Position numbers and translations under genes: made by a program. DNA of 64,000 bases from Enterobacteriaceae endosymbiont of Donacia sparganii (lineage in GTDB: Bacteria > Pseudomonadota > Gammaproteobacteria > Enterobacterales > Enterobacteriaceae): the NCBI RefSeq assembly GCF_012569045.1, contig NZ_CP046196.1, positions 402,483 through 466,482 of the forward strand, read 5' to 3'. Under the pieces are notes generated by a model that worked only from the letters and a program-made list of their open reading frames with translations, had not been told where the DNA came from and ran no database searches. How positions within the stretch are numbered: the stretch's first letter is position 1; the number at the start of each line of letters is the position of its first letter. This document shows, one piece after another, positions 8,326 to 17,654 of this stretch.

Positions 8326-10608
8326 ATGAAACAAAATTTGTTTGTTATAAAAAGAAATGGATGTAAAGAGTTAATAAATATAGATAAAATAAATATAGTA
8401 TTATCTCGTGCAGCACAAAATTTAAAAAAAATATCTTTATCACAAATACAAAAACAATTATGTTTACAATTATATAATAAAATTAGTACGGTAAATATTC
8501 ATAATATTATAATTAAAATTACATCAGATCTTATTTCAGAAGAAAATCCTGATTATCAATATATGGCAGCTAAATTAGCTATTTCATATCTAAGAAAAGA
8601 AGCATATGGACAATTTACCCCACCTAAATTATATAATCATATAAAAAATATGGTTTATTTAAAAAAATATGATAAATTTATTTTAGAAAAATATACAAAA
8701 AAAGATTTTTACTTAATGGAAAAATTTCTTAATCATAATCGTGATATGACTTTTTCTTATGCAGCAGTAAAACAATTAGAAGGAAAATATTTAATTAAAG
8801 ATCGAATAACAGGAAAAATTTATGAAAGTGCTCAATTTTTATATATATTAATTTCAGCTTATTTATTCGCTAAATATCCACTTAATAAAAGAATAATTTA
8901 TATAAAGAATTTTTATAATGCTATTTCTACTTTTAAAATTTCTTTACCAACACCAATTATGTCTGGTGTACGTACTCTTACAAAACAATTTAGTTCATGT
9001 ATTTTAATTGAATGTGGAGATAATATAGATTCCATAAATGCTACTACTAGTAGTATAGTAAAATATGTATCTCAGAAAGCAGGTATTGGTATTAATGCAG
9101 GAAGAATTCGTGCTTTAGGAAGTCCTATTAGAAATGGAGAAGCATTCCATACAGGATGTATTCCGTTTTATAAGCATTTTCAAACAGCAATTAAATCCTG
9201 TTCTCAAGGAGGGGTAAGAGGAGGAGCTGGAACTTTGTTTTATCCTTTATGGCATTTAGAAATTACTAATTTATTAGTTTTAAAAAATAATAGAGGAGTA
9301 GAAAATAATAGAGTAAGACATTTAGATTATGGTGTACAAATTAATAAACTATTATATCAACGTTTAATTGATGGAGAGAAAATTACTTTATTTAGTCCTT
9401 CAGATGTTCCTAAACTATATGAATATTTTTTTTCAAATCAAAAAAAATTTAATAATCTTTATAAAAAATATGAAAAAGATATTACAATTAGAAAAAAAAA
9501 AATTAGTGCTATTAATTTATTTTCGTTAATGATGCAAGAACGTACTTCAACAGGAAGAATATATATTCAAAATGTTGATCATTGTAATACCCATTCTCCA
9601 TTTAATCCTAAAATTGCTCCTATAAAACAATCAAATCTTTGTTTAGAAATTACTCTTCCAACAAAAATTCTAAATAAAATTGATGATCCGGATGGAGAAA
9701 TAGGATTATGTACTTTAGCTGCGTTTAATTTAGGAAAAATAAAAAATTTAAAAGAAATAAAAAATTTATCAGACTTAATAGTAAGAGCATTAAATTGTTT
9801 ATTAGACTATCAAACTTATTTAATTCCTGCTGCAAAAAATTCAGCTTTAGGTCGTAGACCATTAGGTATAGGAGTAATTAATTTTGCTTATTATTTAGCA
9901 AAAAATAATGTACGTTATTCTGATAATAGTGCAAATAATTTAACACATAAAACATTTGAAACTATACAATATTATTTATTAAAAGCATCTAATAATTTAG
10001 CTAAAAAAGAAGGATCTTGCCCCTTATTTCAGGAAACAAATTATTCAAAAGGTATATTACCTATTGATACTTATAAAAAGTATATTGATAATATTCATAC
10101 AGAAAATTTACATCATAATTGGGAAAAATTAAGAAAAAACATAAAAAAATATGGATTACGAAATTCTACTTTATCTGCTTTAATGCCCTCTGAAACTTCT
10201 TCTCAAATATCTAATGCTACTAATGGAATTGAACCACCTAGAGGATTTATTAGTATAAAAACATCCAAAAATGGTATTTTAAAACAAGTAGTTCCTGAAT
10301 TTTTAAAATTAAAAAAAAAATATGAATTATTATGGAATATACCTAATAATAATGGATATTTAAATTTAATAGGTATAATGCAAAAATTTATTGATCAATC
10401 TATTTCTTCAAATATAAATTATGATCCAACTCGTTTTAATAAAAATAAAATACCAATGCAACAATTATTAGAAGACCTATTAACTTCTTATCAATTAGGT
10501 ATTAAAACTTTATATTATCAAAATACTAGAGATGGAGCAAAAGATGTACAAAATGAAAATATTTTAGAAAAAAATAATATGTGTTTTAATGGAACTTGTA
10601 TAATTTAA
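8326..10608 (+). CDS. nrdA: Ribonucleoside-diphosphate reductase 1, alpha subunit
   Basis: NrdA is the large catalytic subunit of the class Ia ribonucleotide reductase that makes dNTP precursors. The product is 760 residues, essentially the E. coli length (761). An N-terminal ATP-cone begins FVIKRNGCKELINIDKI. Active-site elements are all present: SSCILIECGD (the C225 equivalent), SNLCLEI (N437, C439, E441), GLCTLAAFNLG (C462), and the C-terminal redox pair C753 and C758 in MCFNGTC. The start ATG follows AAAGG. It lies 40 bp before the preferred start of nrdB, forming the usual operon; the ferredoxin gene yfaE that follows nrdB in E. coli is absent. Confidence 0.97.
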   Translation: MKQNLFVIKRNGCKELINIDKINIVLSRAAQNLKKISLSQIQKQLCLQLYNKISTVNIHNIIIKITSDLISEENPDYQYMAAKLAISYLRKEAYGQFTPPKLYNHIKNMVYLKKYDKFILEKYTKKDFYLMEKFLNHNRDMTFSYAAVKQLEGKYLIKDRITGKIYESAQFLYILISAYLFAKYPLNKRIIYIKNFYNAISTFKISLPTPIMSGVRTLTKQFSSCILIECGDNIDSINATTSSIVKYVSQKAGIGINAGRIRALGSPIRNGEAFHTGCIPFYKHFQTAIKSCSQGGVRGGAGTLFYPLWHLEITNLLVLKNNRGVENNRVRHLDYGVQINKLLYQRLIDGEKITLFSPSDVPKLYEYFFSNQKKFNNLYKKYEKDITIRKKKISAINLFSLMMQERTSTGRIYIQNVDHCNTHSPFNPKIAPIKQSNLCLEITLPTKILNKIDDPDGEIGLCTLAAFNLGKIKNLKEIKNLSDLIVRALNCLLDYQTYLIPAAKNSALGRRPLGIGVINFAYYLAKNNVRYSDNSANNLTHKTFETIQYYLLKASNNLAKKEGSCPLFQETNYSKGILPIDTYKKYIDNIHTENLHHNWEKLRKNIKKYGLRNSTLSALMPSETSSQISNATNGIEPPRGFISIKTSKNGILKQVVPEFLKLKKKYELLWNIPNNNGYLNLIGIMQKFIDQSISSNINYDPTRFNKNKIPMQQLLEDLLTSYQLGIKTLYYQNTRDGAKDVQNENILEKNNMCFNGTCII

Positions 10609-10648
10609 TTTTAAAATAATTTATAATTAAAATTTGGATAATAATATT

Positions 10649-11779
10649 ATGAGTTATACTACTTTTTCAAAAAAAAAAAATAATCAATTAAAAGAACCTA
10701 TGTTTTTGGGACAATCTGTAAATATTGCACGTTATGATCAACAAAAACATTATATTTTTGAATATTTAATTGAAAAACAATTGAGTTTTTTTTGGAGACC
10801 TGAAGAAATAGATATATCATATGATCGAATTAATTACCAAAATTTAAAAAAAAACGAAAAACATATATTCATTAGTAATTTAAAATATCAAACTTTATTA
10901 GATTCTATTCAAGGTAGAAGTCCAAATATAGCACTACTTCCTTTAATTTCTATACCAGAACTAGAAACATGGGTAGAAACATGGTCTTTTTTTGAAACAA
11001 TACATTCTAGATCTTATACTCATATAATTAGAAATATTGTAAATGATCCATCATTAATTTTTGATGACATTGTTACTAATAATAATATTATTCTTCGAAC
11101 AAATGATATTATAAAATATTATGATGAACTTATTGAAATGACTAATTATTGGCATTTATTAGGTGAAGGTACTTTTTTAATAAACAAAAAAAAAATTATA
11201 ATTAGTTTATATGATTTAAAAAAAAAATTATACTTATGCTTAATAAATATTTATATTTTAGAGGCAATAAGATTTTATGTAAGTTTTGTATGTTCCTTTG
11301 CTTTTGCTGAAAGATCTTTAATGGAAGGTAATGCAAAAATTATTAGATTTATAGCACGTGATGAATATTTACATTTAAAAGGTACTCAATATATTATAAA
11401 TTTAATGAGACAAGGAAAAGAAGATCAAGACATGGAAAAAATTTCTATTGAATGTCAAAAAAAGTGTTATCAATTATTTATTAATGCATCTATACAAGAA
11501 CAAAAATGGGCAGAATATTTATTCTCTAATGGTTCTTTAATAGGATTAAATAAAAATATTTTATGTCAATATATTCAATATATTACTAATATTAGAATGG
11601 AAAAAATTGGACTTAAAAGTCCGTTTACAATTATAAAAAATCCTCTTCCATGGATTAATTCTTGGTTAATTTCAGATAATGTTCAAATGGCACCTCAAGA
11701 GGTTGAAGTCAGCTCCTATTTAGTAGGACAAATTGATTCTACAGTAGATCTTAAAAAATTTAAAAATTTTAAATTATAG
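10649..11779 (+). CDS. nrdB: Ribonucleoside-diphosphate reductase 1, beta subunit
   Basis: NrdB carries the diiron site and the tyrosyl radical used by NrdA. Starting at the ATG at 10649 gives 376 residues, exactly the E. coli length, and a matching N-terminus [16 protein letters not shown] about 10 nt upstream serves as the ribosome site. An in-frame TTG at 10634 would add five residues and is less likely. The radical tyrosine is in [11 protein letters not shown] (residue 123 counting Met), iron ligands are in WVETW, ETIHS, EAIRFY and ARDEYLH, and the C-terminal peptide that docks to NrdA (VGQIDSTVD) is kept. Twelve consecutive A (10669-10680) fall in codons 7-10. Confidence 0.97.
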   Translation: MSYTTFSKKKNNQLKEPMFLGQSVNIARYDQQKHYIFEYLIEKQLSFFWRPEEIDISYDRINYQNLKKNEKHIFISNLKYQTLLDSIQGRSPNIALLPLISIPELETWVETWSFFETIHSRSYTHIIRNIVNDPSLIFDDIVTNNNIILRTNDIIKYYDELIEMTNYWHLLGEGTFLINKKKIIISLYDLKKKLYLCLINIYILEAIRFYVSFVCSFAFAERSLMEGNAKIIRFIARDEYLHLKGTQYIINLMRQGKEDQDMEKISIECQKKCYQLFINASIQEQKWAEYLFSNGSLIGLNKNILCQYIQYITNIRMEKIGLKSPFTIIKNPLPWINSWLISDNVQMAPQEVEVSSYLVGQIDSTVDLKKFKNFKL

Positions 11780-11790
11780 TTTATTAATTT

Positions 11791-11825
11791 TATGACTGTT
11801 ATAAAAATAATTTATAACAGTCATA
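11791..11825. terminator. Bidirectional terminator between nrdB and arcD
   Basis: A perfect 14-bp stem, TATGACTGTTATAA at 11791-11804 paired with 11812-11825, closes a 7-nt loop. It lies 11 bp after the nrdB stop and 43 bp before the end of the convergent arcD gene. The stem has four G/C pairs in an otherwise A+T region, a good sign that it is maintained. Confidence 0.75.
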
Positions 11826-11868
11826 ATATATATTAAATTATAAAAAATAGTTTTTAATAAAAAATTTT

Positions 11869-13260
11869 TTATTTTATTAAAAAATAAAAAGAATAAAAAG
11901 ATATTATCAATAAAATAAAACAAAAAAATTTTTCTATTTTATTTAAAAATAAAATATTTGGATTAATAATTTTAGTTATTAATAAAAATATTAATCCAGG
12001 AATATATAATATTAATGATAATAATAAATTTAAGAATCCTGCTGCATATAATAACCATATAGTATAAATACAGGAACCAAGACTTATAAATAAGTTAAAT
12101 TTATTTTTTTTTTTAAAAGATATTTTAAATAAATATGCTCCAATTAAAAAATATGGTATTAATATCATTTCAGATGCAATAGTTAATAATTTATTATAAT
12201 CTAATTTAGTTATTCCAATTAATATTAAACATATTTGCATACTTATATTAGTAAACCATAAAGCATATATTGGAGCTTGATTATTATTTTGTCTAGATAA
12301 AATTTTAGGAAAAATATTATTTTTAGCAGCTATCCATGGTACTTCTGCTGCCATAATAGTCCAACTAAGATAAGAACCACATACTGATATTATTAATCCT
12401 AATAATATAAATATATTTCCCCATTTTCCTATTAAAACTGTCATTATTCCTGCCATAGAAGGATTTTTCATACTTGCTAAATCTATTCTACTTATAATAC
12501 CAAAAGGTAATAAAGTTACTAATAAATATATAAATAATGCAATAATAACTGCTAATAAAGTAGCTTTACCTACATCATTTTTATTTTTTGCTTTAGATGA
12601 TAAAATAACAGCACCTTCTACTCCAATAAATACCCATAAGGTAATTAACATTATATTTTTTATTTGTTTCCAAATAGGAATATTTAAATAAGATTCTGTT
12701 AAATTTATATTAAATTTTTTAAAATTAAAAGCAACAAAAGATAAAAATATAAAAATAATTAAAGGAATTAATTTACATAATGTAGTAATTATATTGATAA
12801 TAGAAGCAGTTTGTGTTCCATTAATTAATAGAATATGAATTAACCATAATAAAATAGAAGCTCCTAATATAGCTTGCCATGTATTTCCATTACCTAAAAT
12901 AATATTATTTGGAGTATCAATAAAAAAACTAATTGCAGAAAATACAATAACTAAATAAGTAATATTTGCAATAATAGCGCATAACCAATACCCCCAGGCA
13001 GAATAAAATCCAATTAAATTACCAAATCCATCTTTAGCATATGAAAAAATACCTCCTTTAAAATTAGGTTTTAATTGATTAAGTAATAATAATGTTGTAG
13101 CTAAAAAAATAATTCCAATTCCAGTAATACTCCATCCTATAATTAAAGCAAAAGGACTAGCAATCATAGCTATATTTTGAGGTAAGCTAAATACTCCTGC
13201 CCCTAACATAGAACTAAGTACTAATGAAGTAAGTGATATTAAATTTAATTTTTTATTCAA
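11869..13260 (-). CDS. arcD: Arginine/ornithine antiporter-like carrier (ArcD/YdgI type)
   Basis: This is a 463-residue APC-superfamily (basic amino acid/polyamine antiporter) protein with about 12 membrane segments. It starts MNKKLNLISLTSLVLSSMLG and carries the family motif SSMLGAGVFSLPQNIA in helix 1. WVFIGVEGAVILSS, NPSMAG, SVCGSYLSWTIMAAEVPW and TIASEMILIPYFL match enterobacterial YdgI, the ArcD-like antiporter, closely and over full length. Its substrate in this organism is not shown by sequence: arginine, ornithine or lysine are all possible, and it might export or import depending on gradients. It stands alone between nrdB (convergent) and ybgI (117 bp upstream, same strand). No arc operon enzymes accompany it, so an arginine deiminase pathway is not implied. 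Confidence 0.88.
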   Translation of the reverse strand: MNKKLNLISLTSLVLSSMLGAGVFSLPQNIAMIASPFALIIGWSITGIGIIFLATTLLLLNQLKPNFKGGIFSYAKDGFGNLIGFYSAWGYWLCAIIANITYLVIVFSAISFFIDTPNNIILGNGNTWQAILGASILLWLIHILLINGTQTASIINIITTLCKLIPLIIFIFLSFVAFNFKKFNINLTESYLNIPIWKQIKNIMLITLWVFIGVEGAVILSSKAKNKNDVGKATLLAVIIALFIYLLVTLLPFGIISRIDLASMKNPSMAGIMTVLIGKWGNIFILLGLIISVCGSYLSWTIMAAEVPWIAAKNNIFPKILSRQNNNQAPIYALWFTNISMQICLILIGITKLDYNKLLTIASEMILIPYFLIGAYLFKISFKKKNKFNLFISLGSCIYTIWLLYAAGFLNLLLSLILYIPGLIFLLITKIINPNILFLNKIEKFFCFILLIISFYSFYFLIK

Positions 13261-13377
13261 AATAATTCCTTTATTATATAAATTATTAATTTTAATTATT
13301 TATTTAAATATTTATTATTTAATATTTTAAAAAAAATTTACTAAAATTAATAAATAAATATTTTTTTAACAGTTTTT

Positions 13378-14127
13378 TTAAACTGGATTATTTATATTTA
13401 TAAAATTAGTTTTTAATTTAAATTTTTTTTTTAACCAGTTTCCTAACATAATTACTCCTCCTTTTTCAGTAGCATGATGTCCTGCACTAATGAAATGAAT
13501 ACCATTTTCACTAGCAATATGAAGATTCATTTCTGATACTTCTCCTGTTATAAAAACATCTATATTAAAATTTATTACTTCTTCAAAAAATTTTTGTCCA
13601 GCTCCACTACACCAAGCAATTTTATAAATTTTTTTTGGAGCATTTTTACTAAAATGTAATGGTGTACGATGTAATTTATTTTTAATTTTTAAAATAAATT
13701 TTTTTATATCAATTTTTTTTTTTAAATATCCATAAAAAACAAAAGGGTTAATTTTACCTTTAATATTTATATTTAATATTTTAGCTAAATAAATGTTATT
13801 TCCTATTTCTTTATTTAGATCTAATGGAAGATGCCAACTATATAAATTAATATTATTTATTAAAATTGTAGATATTCTTTTTTTTTTATATCCTTTAATA
13901 ACTAAAGATTCATTTTTCCAAAAATATCCGTGATGTACAATAATAGCATCTGTTTTGAGTTTTACAGCAATATCTAATAATTTTTGACAAGCACTTACTC
14001 CCATTATAATATTTTTTATATATTTTTTACCTTCTATTTGTAATCCATTAGGTATATAATCCTGTATATTTCTTTTATAATTTAATTTATTATTAATAAT
14101 AATTTCTAATTCTTTATTTTTTATCAT
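13378..14127 (-). CDS. ybgI: Nif3-like dinuclear metal-centre protein YbgI
   Basis: YbgI/NIF3 proteins form hexameric rings with a dinuclear metal site; the family is sometimes labelled GTP cyclohydrolase I type 2, but the biological function is unsettled. At 249 residues it matches the E. coli length (247). Metal-binding histidines appear in VHHGYFW (H65-H66) and in SAGHHATEKGG near the C-terminus, and HLPLDLNKEIGNN and ITGEVSE are family signatures. It is divergent from ffh (186 bp) and 117 bp upstream of arcD on the same strand. Its survival in such a small genome suggests a housekeeping role (inference). Confidence 0.92.
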   Translation of the reverse strand: MIKNKELEIIINNKLNYKRNIQDYIPNGLQIEGKKYIKNIIMGVSACQKLLDIAVKLKTDAIIVHHGYFWKNESLVIKGYKKKRISTILINNINLYSWHLPLDLNKEIGNNIYLAKILNINIKGKINPFVFYGYLKKKIDIKKFILKIKNKLHRTPLHFSKNAPKKIYKIAWCSGAGQKFFEEVINFNIDVFITGEVSEMNLHIASENGIHFISAGHHATEKGGVIMLGNWLKKKFKLKTNFININNPV

Positions 14128-14313
14128 ATTAATTTATTGAAATTTATTTTTTTATAAAAAAAATTTATATTTTTTTTAAATTTTAGGAAATTAATAATTT
14201 ATTTTTTAATATAAATATATTAATTTATTAATTATTTAAAAAAATATTATTAATTAAATTAAATATAATATTTTTCTTTTTTAAAAGAAATAAAATTAAT
14301 GTGAGGAATTTAA

Positions 14314-15687
14314 ATGTTTGAAAATTTAAGTAATAAATTGTCTAAGACATTATCAAAAATTAGAAATTATGGACGTTTAACAGAACAAAATATAAAAGAT
14401 ACTTTAAATGAAATTTATATTAATTTATTAGAAGCTGATGTTGTTTTAGAAGTAATTAAAGATTTTATTAGTAAAATTAAAAAAGAAGTTATTGGTAAAA
14501 AAATTAATAATAATTTTACTCCAGGACAAGAATTTATAAAATTAGTACATAAAAATTTAATTAAAATAATGAATTCTTCTAATAAAAATATTAATATAGC
14601 AACTCAACCCCCAGCTGTAATATTATTTACTGGATTACAAGGAGCAGGAAAAACAACTAGTGTCGTAAAATTAGCATATTTTTTAAAAAAAAAATATAAA
14701 AAAAAAATTATTGTTGTATCAACAGATATATATCGACCAGCTGCTATAAAACAATTAAAAATTTTATCAGAAAGTGTAAAAATTAACTACTTAAATATAA
14801 GTTCAGATTTTTCTCCAATAGAAATATCTAAAAAAGCACTTCATTATGCTAAAATTAATTTTTATGATATATTAATTGTAGATACAGCAGGTAGATTACA
14901 TATAGATAGTAAAATGATGAAAGAAATTAAAGATATTCATCATTTATTATGTCCTATTGAAACTTTATTTGTTATTGATGCAATGACTGGACAAGATGCT
15001 ATCAATAGTGCTAAAAAATTCAATAAAATATTACCTATAACAGGAATTTTTTTAACTAAAACTGATAGTGATACTAGAGGTGGAGTATTTTTATCAGTTA
15101 AATATATAATAAAAAAACCAATAAAATTTATAGGTACTGGAGAAAAAATAAATAATATAGCAATATTTAATCCAGAAATAATTGCATCTAAAATTTTAGG
15201 TATGTCTACTGAATTAACTATTATTGAAAATATTAAAAAAAAAATTAATTTTAAAAAAAATCAAAAATTATTTAAAAAATTAAAAAATAAAAACAAATTA
15301 AGTTTACAAGATTTTTTAGAACAATTAGAACAAATTAAAAAAATAGGTAATGAAAATATTAATCATCTATTAAAAAAAATGCAAATAAATAATATTCAAT
15401 CTTCTAAGCATTCTATTATGAATATAGTAAATATAGATACCTCAACTATAAATAATATTAAAACAATAATGAAATCTATGACTGATTTAGAAAAAAAAGA
15501 TGTTGATATAATTAATTTTTCTAGAAAAAAAAGAATATCATTAGGATCTGGAGTTTCTATTTTAAAAATTAATGCTATACTAAAACAGTATAATCAAATG
15601 AAATTAGTTACTAAAAAAATGAAAAAAAATAATAATATGAATAAAATTATTAAATATGTAAAAAATTTTTTTAATTTAAAAAATTAG
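14314..15687 (+). CDS. ffh: Signal recognition particle protein Ffh
   Basis: Ffh with 4.5S RNA delivers nascent membrane proteins to FtsY and the translocon. The 457-residue product has the N domain (1-95), the G domain with GLQGAGKTT (107-115), STDIYRPAA, DTAGR (190-194), and TKTD (248-251), and the C-terminal M domain with the RNA-binding segment LGSGVSILKINAILKQYNQM. GTPase motifs are intact. ATG is preceded by TGAGGA. It heads a block ffh-rpsP-rimM-trmD-rplS with 8-29 bp gaps; in E. coli ffh is next to this operon too. No 4.5S RNA gene is seen in the window. Confidence 0.97.
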   Translation: MFENLSNKLSKTLSKIRNYGRLTEQNIKDTLNEIYINLLEADVVLEVIKDFISKIKKEVIGKKINNNFTPGQEFIKLVHKNLIKIMNSSNKNINIATQPPAVILFTGLQGAGKTTSVVKLAYFLKKKYKKKIIVVSTDIYRPAAIKQLKILSESVKINYLNISSDFSPIEISKKALHYAKINFYDILIVDTAGRLHIDSKMMKEIKDIHHLLCPIETLFVIDAMTGQDAINSAKKFNKILPITGIFLTKTDSDTRGGVFLSVKYIIKKPIKFIGTGEKINNIAIFNPEIIASKILGMSTELTIIENIKKKINFKKNQKLFKKLKNKNKLSLQDFLEQLEQIKKIGNENINHLLKKMQINNIQSSKHSIMNIVNIDTSTINNIKTIMKSMTDLEKKDVDIINFSRKKRISLGSGVSILKINAILKQYNQMKLVTKKMKKNNNMNKIIKYVKNFFNLKN

Positions 15688-15696
15688 GAATAAAAT

Positions 15697-15936
15697 ATGG
15701 TTAAAATTAGATTATCTAGAAAAGGAATTAGAAAAAAACCTTTTTATCAAATAGTTGTTACAGATAGTAGAAATTCTAGAGATGGACGTTTTATAGAAAA
15801 ATTAGGTTACTTTAATCCTTTTAATTTAAATAAAGATAATAAAAAATTAAAAATTAAATTTAATAGAGATAGAATAGATTTTTGGTTGTCTAAAGGAGCT
15901 ATTCTTTCAAAAAGAGTACATAATTTAATAAAATAA
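15697..15936 (+). CDS. rpsP: 30S ribosomal protein S16
   Basis: S16 assists 30S assembly. The 79-residue product (82 in E. coli) begins MVKIRLSRKGIRKKPFYQIV and contains VTDSRNSRDGRFIEKLGYFNP, the family signature. It starts 9 bp after ffh with a GGAAT ribosome site and is the first gene of the conserved rpsP-rimM-trmD-rplS group. Only the extreme C-terminus is trimmed. Confidence 0.97.
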   Translation: MVKIRLSRKGIRKKPFYQIVVTDSRNSRDGRFIEKLGYFNPFNLNKDNKKLKIKFNRDRIDFWLSKGAILSKRVHNLIK

Positions 15937-15944
15937 TTTTACTC

Positions 15945-16469
15945 ATGAATATTTTAAAAGAAAAAATAATTTTAGGAAAATTTGGTAAAATTTATGGTAT
16001 AAAAGGATGGATCAGATTATTTTCTTATACTCAAAATAAAAATAATATTTTTTTATATAAAAAATTATTTATCTTAAATAATATAAGAAATATTGTTTTT
16101 ATAAAATTTAATCAATTTAAAGTTAAAAAAAATTATTTTATTGTTAAAATTAATAATTTAAATAAAAATGAAGATACAATTAAATTTATTAATCATCAAA
16201 TTTATATATTTAAATATGAATTAATAAAATATAAAAATAAAAAAGAATATTATTGGATTGATATAATTGGATGTCATATACTAAATAAACACAAAATTTA
16301 TTTAGGTAAAGTTATAAATATAATAGAAACAAAAATATATGATATTCTTATAATTAAATCTAATAATTTGTTTAAAAAAAAAATAATATTTATTCCTTTT
16401 ATAGAACCTAATATAATTAGGAAAATAGATTTAATTCATAATATTATTAAAGTAAATTGGAATCTATAA
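15945..16469 (+). CDS. rimM: Ribosome maturation factor RimM
   Basis: RimM binds S19 and helps mature the 30S head. The product is 174 residues (182 in E. coli). The N-terminal RimM domain starts IILGKFGKIYGIKGWIRLFS, and the PRC-barrel part is marked by YYWIDIIGC, LGKVINIIETKIYDILII and IPFIEPNIIRKID. Sequence drift to Ile/Lys/Asn is heavy, but fold-defining glycines and the linker tryptophan are kept. It lies between rpsP (8 bp) and trmD (29 bp) as in nearly all Gammaproteobacteria, which supports the assignment. Confidence 0.93.
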   Translation: MNILKEKIILGKFGKIYGIKGWIRLFSYTQNKNNIFLYKKLFILNNIRNIVFIKFNQFKVKKNYFIVKINNLNKNEDTIKFINHQIYIFKYELIKYKNKKEYYWIDIIGCHILNKHKIYLGKVINIIETKIYDILIIKSNNLFKKKIIFIPFIEPNIIRKIDLIHNIIKVNWNL

Positions 16470-16498
16470 TTTTTTTATAAATAAAATAAAAAATCATT

Positions 16499-17257
16499 AT
16501 GTGGATTAGTATCATTAGTTTATTTCCAGAAATGTTTAAAACAGTTATTAAATATGGAATTATTAATAAAAGTATAAAAAAAAAATTATTAAAAATAAGT
16601 TTTTGGAATCCTAGAGATTTTACTAAAAATAAAAATCGTAAAGTGGATTCAAAAATTTACGGAGGGGGGGGAGGAGTTATATTAAAAGCAGAACCATTAA
16701 TAAAATCTATTTTTAAAGTAAAATTAGAGATGAAAGATAATGTTAAAGTAATTTATTTATCTCCACAAGGTAAAAAAATTAATATTTCTTATATTAAGAA
16801 ATTATTATTATATGATAAAATAATATTACTTTGTGGTAGATACAAAGGTATAGATGAACGTGTTATTAATAATTATATAGATGAAGAAGTCTCAATAGGA
16901 GATTATATTCTTAGTGGTGGAGAGTTACCTGCTATGATATTAATAGATATATTAATAAGACATATTCCTGGTGTATTAAATACAATATCATCAAATAATA
17001 CTGATTCTTTTTTTAATAATGGATTATTAGGTTCTCCTAATTATACCCGTCCTAGAGTATTGAAAGAATTAGGAAAAAAAAATGTTCCTTCCATCTTATT
17101 ATCAGGAAATCATAAAAAAATAAAAGAATGGAGATTACAACAATCTTTAGGAATAACTTGGTTAAAAAGACCTGATTTATTTAAAAAAAAAAAATTAACA
17201 GAAAAAGAAAAAATTTTATTTAATAAATTTAAAAATTCTTATTTTAAAAATAAATAA
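16499..17257 (+). CDS. trmD: tRNA (guanine-37-N1)-methyltransferase TrmD
   Basis: TrmD methylates G37 next to the anticodon, preventing +1 frameshifting. The 252-residue SPOUT enzyme (255 in E. coli) has MWISIISLFPEMF at its start, the glycine block YGGGGGVILKAEP, the SAM-binding knot segments YLSPQGK, LLCGRYKGIDERV and SIGDYILSGGELPA, and the C-terminal tRNA-binding EWRLQQSLG-type motif. The glycine block contains eight consecutive G, striking in such A+T-rich DNA, and is read in frame. It is third in the rpsP-rimM-trmD-rplS group. Confidence 0.97.
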   Translation: MWISIISLFPEMFKTVIKYGIINKSIKKKLLKISFWNPRDFTKNKNRKVDSKIYGGGGGVILKAEPLIKSIFKVKLEMKDNVKVIYLSPQGKKINISYIKKLLLYDKIILLCGRYKGIDERVINNYIDEEVSIGDYILSGGELPAMILIDILIRHIPGVLNTISSNNTDSFFNNGLLGSPNYTRPRVLKELGKKNVPSILLSGNHKKIKEWRLQQSLGITWLKRPDLFKKKKLTEKEKILFNKFKNSYFKNK

Positions 17258-17274
17258 TATAATGGAGTAAAGTA

Positions 17275-17634
17275 ATGAATAATATCATTAATTATATAGA
17301 ACAAGAACAAATAAAAAATTATAAAAAATTTCCTTTATTTAGATCTGGAGATACATTAGAAATAAAAGTATGGGTAGTTGAAGGTTTAAAAAAAAGACTT
17401 CAAACTTTTGAAGGAATTGTTATTTCAATATCTAAGAAAAAAAGTTTTAATTGTTCTTTTACTATTAGAAAATTATCTAATGGAATTGGAGTAGAACGTG
17501 TTTTTCCTTTATATTCTAAAATAATTAATTCTATTATAGTAAAAAAAATAGGTCATGTAAGAAAATCAAAATTATATTATTTACGTCAATTAACTGGTAA
17601 AGCAGCACGTATTAAAGAAAGATTAGTTAATTAA
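17275..17634 (+). CDS. rplS: 50S ribosomal protein L19
   Basis: L19 lies at the subunit interface. The product is 119 residues (115 in E. coli). Family blocks are [46 protein letters not shown] and the C-terminal [21 protein letters not shown]. The ATG follows TGGAG. It closes the ffh-rplS block and converges on recD with only 20 bp between the two stops; I see no hairpin there, so read-through of one message into the other gene's antisense is possible. Confidence 0.97.
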   Translation: MNNIINYIEQEQIKNYKKFPLFRSGDTLEIKVWVVEGLKKRLQTFEGIVISISKKKSFNCSFTIRKLSNGIGVERVFPLYSKIINSIIVKKIGHVRKSKLYYLRQLTGKAARIKERLVN

Positions 17635-17654
17635 GTTAAAATTTTATTAATAAA

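Noticed and set aside
16663..16676. Possible frameshift in trmD at the G8 run
   Set aside because: The frame reads through the run into conserved TrmD sequence on both sides, giving full length.
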